Shown here: in pieces, positions 61,227 to 61,982 of the stretch
Position numbering within the stretch: position 1 is the first letter of the stretch
Layout: each line of letters starts with the position of its first letter
Source: Halomarinibacterium sp041392205
GTDB taxonomy: Bacteria > Bacteroidota > Bacteroidia > Flavobacteriales > Flavobacteriaceae
Direction of reading: 5' to 3'
NCBI GenBank assembly: GCA_041392205.1
Contig: JAWKMO010000013.1
Span: 1-61,982 of the forward strand
DNA: 61,982 bases
Notes under the pieces: model-generated
What the model was told of the DNA's origin: nothing
Databases searched by the model: none
What the model saw: the letters and a program-made list of their open reading frames with translations, nothing else
Made by a program: the position numbers and the translations under genes

Positions 61227-61982
61227 TATTAATAGCTACCACAAAAAATACGTTGCCGTTTTCATCCTTTATAGGTAAAATATGTTTCACTTCTTCTTTT
61301 ACGAAGAAACCGCTATCATTATAACTTTGCCATTCAAAATCAAAGTTTCCATTATTTAAAAGTACGCTTCCGTAAGCGGCATCGAGGCGAGAGAATTGAG
61401 GTTTAAATTCAAAATTATTTCCTCCCATTATAATATCTAAAGTTCCGTCCAGGTTTACATCGGCACAAGCAATACCACACACACAAGAAAGTTGAGTGCG
61501 AGCGGGTAGGGCTTTATGGGAAAAAGTCCCATCCCCATTATTTATCACTACGATTGTTTCGGCAGTAGTTACTTGTTTCATGGTCGTTTTTTCTAAAACA
61601 GCACCTGAGAATAACTCTTGAATAGATTTTTTGGCATATTCTGAAGCTTTCAAATTCTGCTTTTTAAGGGCCACCATTTGTGTGGTTAATTCTCTTTTTT
61701 GGTGAATGGGCATGTCTTTTCCGTTAATGGTTTGTGTAATAATTTGCTCGTAAGTACCATTATTATCAAAATCGTTTACCCAGAGTTTCATAATATTTTT
61801 AGCAGAAGGGGTATAGTGCAAATTTTTACCTTGATTTCCTAAAATAAAGTCTTCATCTCCGTCACCATCAATATCCACGGGCATGAGAATATTCCACCAG
61901 CCTTGTAAAGTTTCTAGGGTGGAAGGTTGTTTTTTGAGGATTCCTTGTGTGTTTTTATAGACTAAGGGAGCGCCCCAATCGG
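61192..61982 (-). CDS. VCBS/FG-GAP repeat protein, 5' end beyond the window
   Basis: The reading frame stays open to the right edge (at least 263 residues), so the ATG at 61884 is not the true start. The sequence before it, GWWNILMPVDIDGDGDEDFI, is typical of the last third of such proteins. Blades visible are DIDGDGDEDFILGNQG and DVNLDGTLDIIMGGN. The C-terminus, KHILPIKDENGNVFFVVAIN, parallels that of the downstream gene. The two are therefore tandem paralogues. The signal peptide, and any SusC/D pair further upstream, lie outside the window. Confidence 0.85.
   Translation of the reverse strand, partial: DWGAPLVYKNTQGILKKQPSTLETLQGWWNILMPVDIDGDGDEDFILGNQGKNLHYTPSAKNIMKLWVNDFDNNGTYEQIITQTINGKDMPIHQKRELTTQMVALKKQNLKASEYAKKSIQELFSGAVLEKTTMKQVTTAETIVVINNGDGTFSHKALPARTQLSCVCGIACADVNLDGTLDIIMGGNNFEFKPQFSRLDAAYGSVLLNNGNFDFEWQSYNDSGFFVKEEVKHILPIKDENGNVFFVVAINNEKPRVFAINN

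Noticed and set aside
61192..61884. The ATG at 61884 as the start of a complete 230-residue protein
   Set aside because: The same frame is open to the window edge and encodes family-typical sequence before that ATG, so the gene is cut by the window.

Overview
The window is AT-rich and looks like chromosome of a marine member of the Flavobacteriaceae (Bacteroidota). The evidence is the set of gene families: a SusC/SusD pair, proteins ending in type IX secretion (T9SS) sorting domains, mevalonate-pathway isoprenoid genes, Bacteroidota-type promoters (TAnnTTTG -7 boxes), many 1-20 base gene overlaps, and signal peptides ending in SFSQ or SYSQ. No tRNA, rRNA, CRISPR array, transposase, integrase or prophage core gene was seen. 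The only phage-like element is a domain inside one secreted protein.

Layout. 1-242: two copies of a 50-base intergenic repeat with terminator hairpins. 243-2532: a small membrane protein, a BaiN-type flavoprotein and a DUF1697 protein. 2529-10622 (minus): a secreted repeat protein with an S74 chaperone domain, a secreted M23 peptidase, and an operon of ECF sigma factor, membrane TPR protein (anti-sigma-like) and exported TPR-CHAT caspase-like protease. 10766-17434: isoprenoid and lipid genes (mvaD, mevalonate kinase, an archaeal-type UbiA prenyltransferase) and a pseudouridine synthase homologue that has lost its catalytic Asp. 17885-21479: a polyamine operon (arginine decarboxylase, agmatinase, deoxyhypusine-synthase-like protein, small acidic protein). 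21674-27664: VOC protein, GT-C glycosyltransferase, PD40 and M28 lipoproteins, and two tandem LpxR-like lipid A deacylases. 27714-32793 (minus): FAD oxidoreductase, membrane Fe-S protein and two GT2 glycosyltransferases in a tightly overlapping operon. 32891-33901: a GH113-like lipoprotein.

33903-46597 (minus) is the most distinctive block. It is an arsenosugar-type biosynthesis locus: radical SAM ArsS, its peroxidase-like partner, two DUF2064 (TIGR04282-type) proteins, a TIGR04283-type glycosyltransferase and a purine nucleoside phosphorylase. It is interleaved with a SusC/SusD pair, a sodium:solute symporter, a rhodanese, a DUF547 protein and a metallophosphoesterase homologue missing most metal ligands. 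No arsenite methyltransferase (ArsM) lies in the window. The block thus appears to combine organo-arsenic (or similar) sugar chemistry with its own outer- and inner-membrane transport.

46703-55727 (minus) is a disaccharide locus: two MFS transporters, a neutral trehalase whose N-terminal calcium-binding motif resembles the fungal enzyme, a PfkB sugar kinase, an SSS symporter, an outer-membrane barrel protein and an (alpha/alpha)6-barrel glycosidase. A LacI-type operator palindrome lies upstream of the first MFS gene. 55755-61982 (minus) holds a GyrI-like membrane protein, a vanadium haloperoxidase-like lipoprotein and two tandem VCBS/FG-GAP repeat proteins, the last cut by the right edge.

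All family assignments come from reading motifs in the translated sequence. No database search was run.
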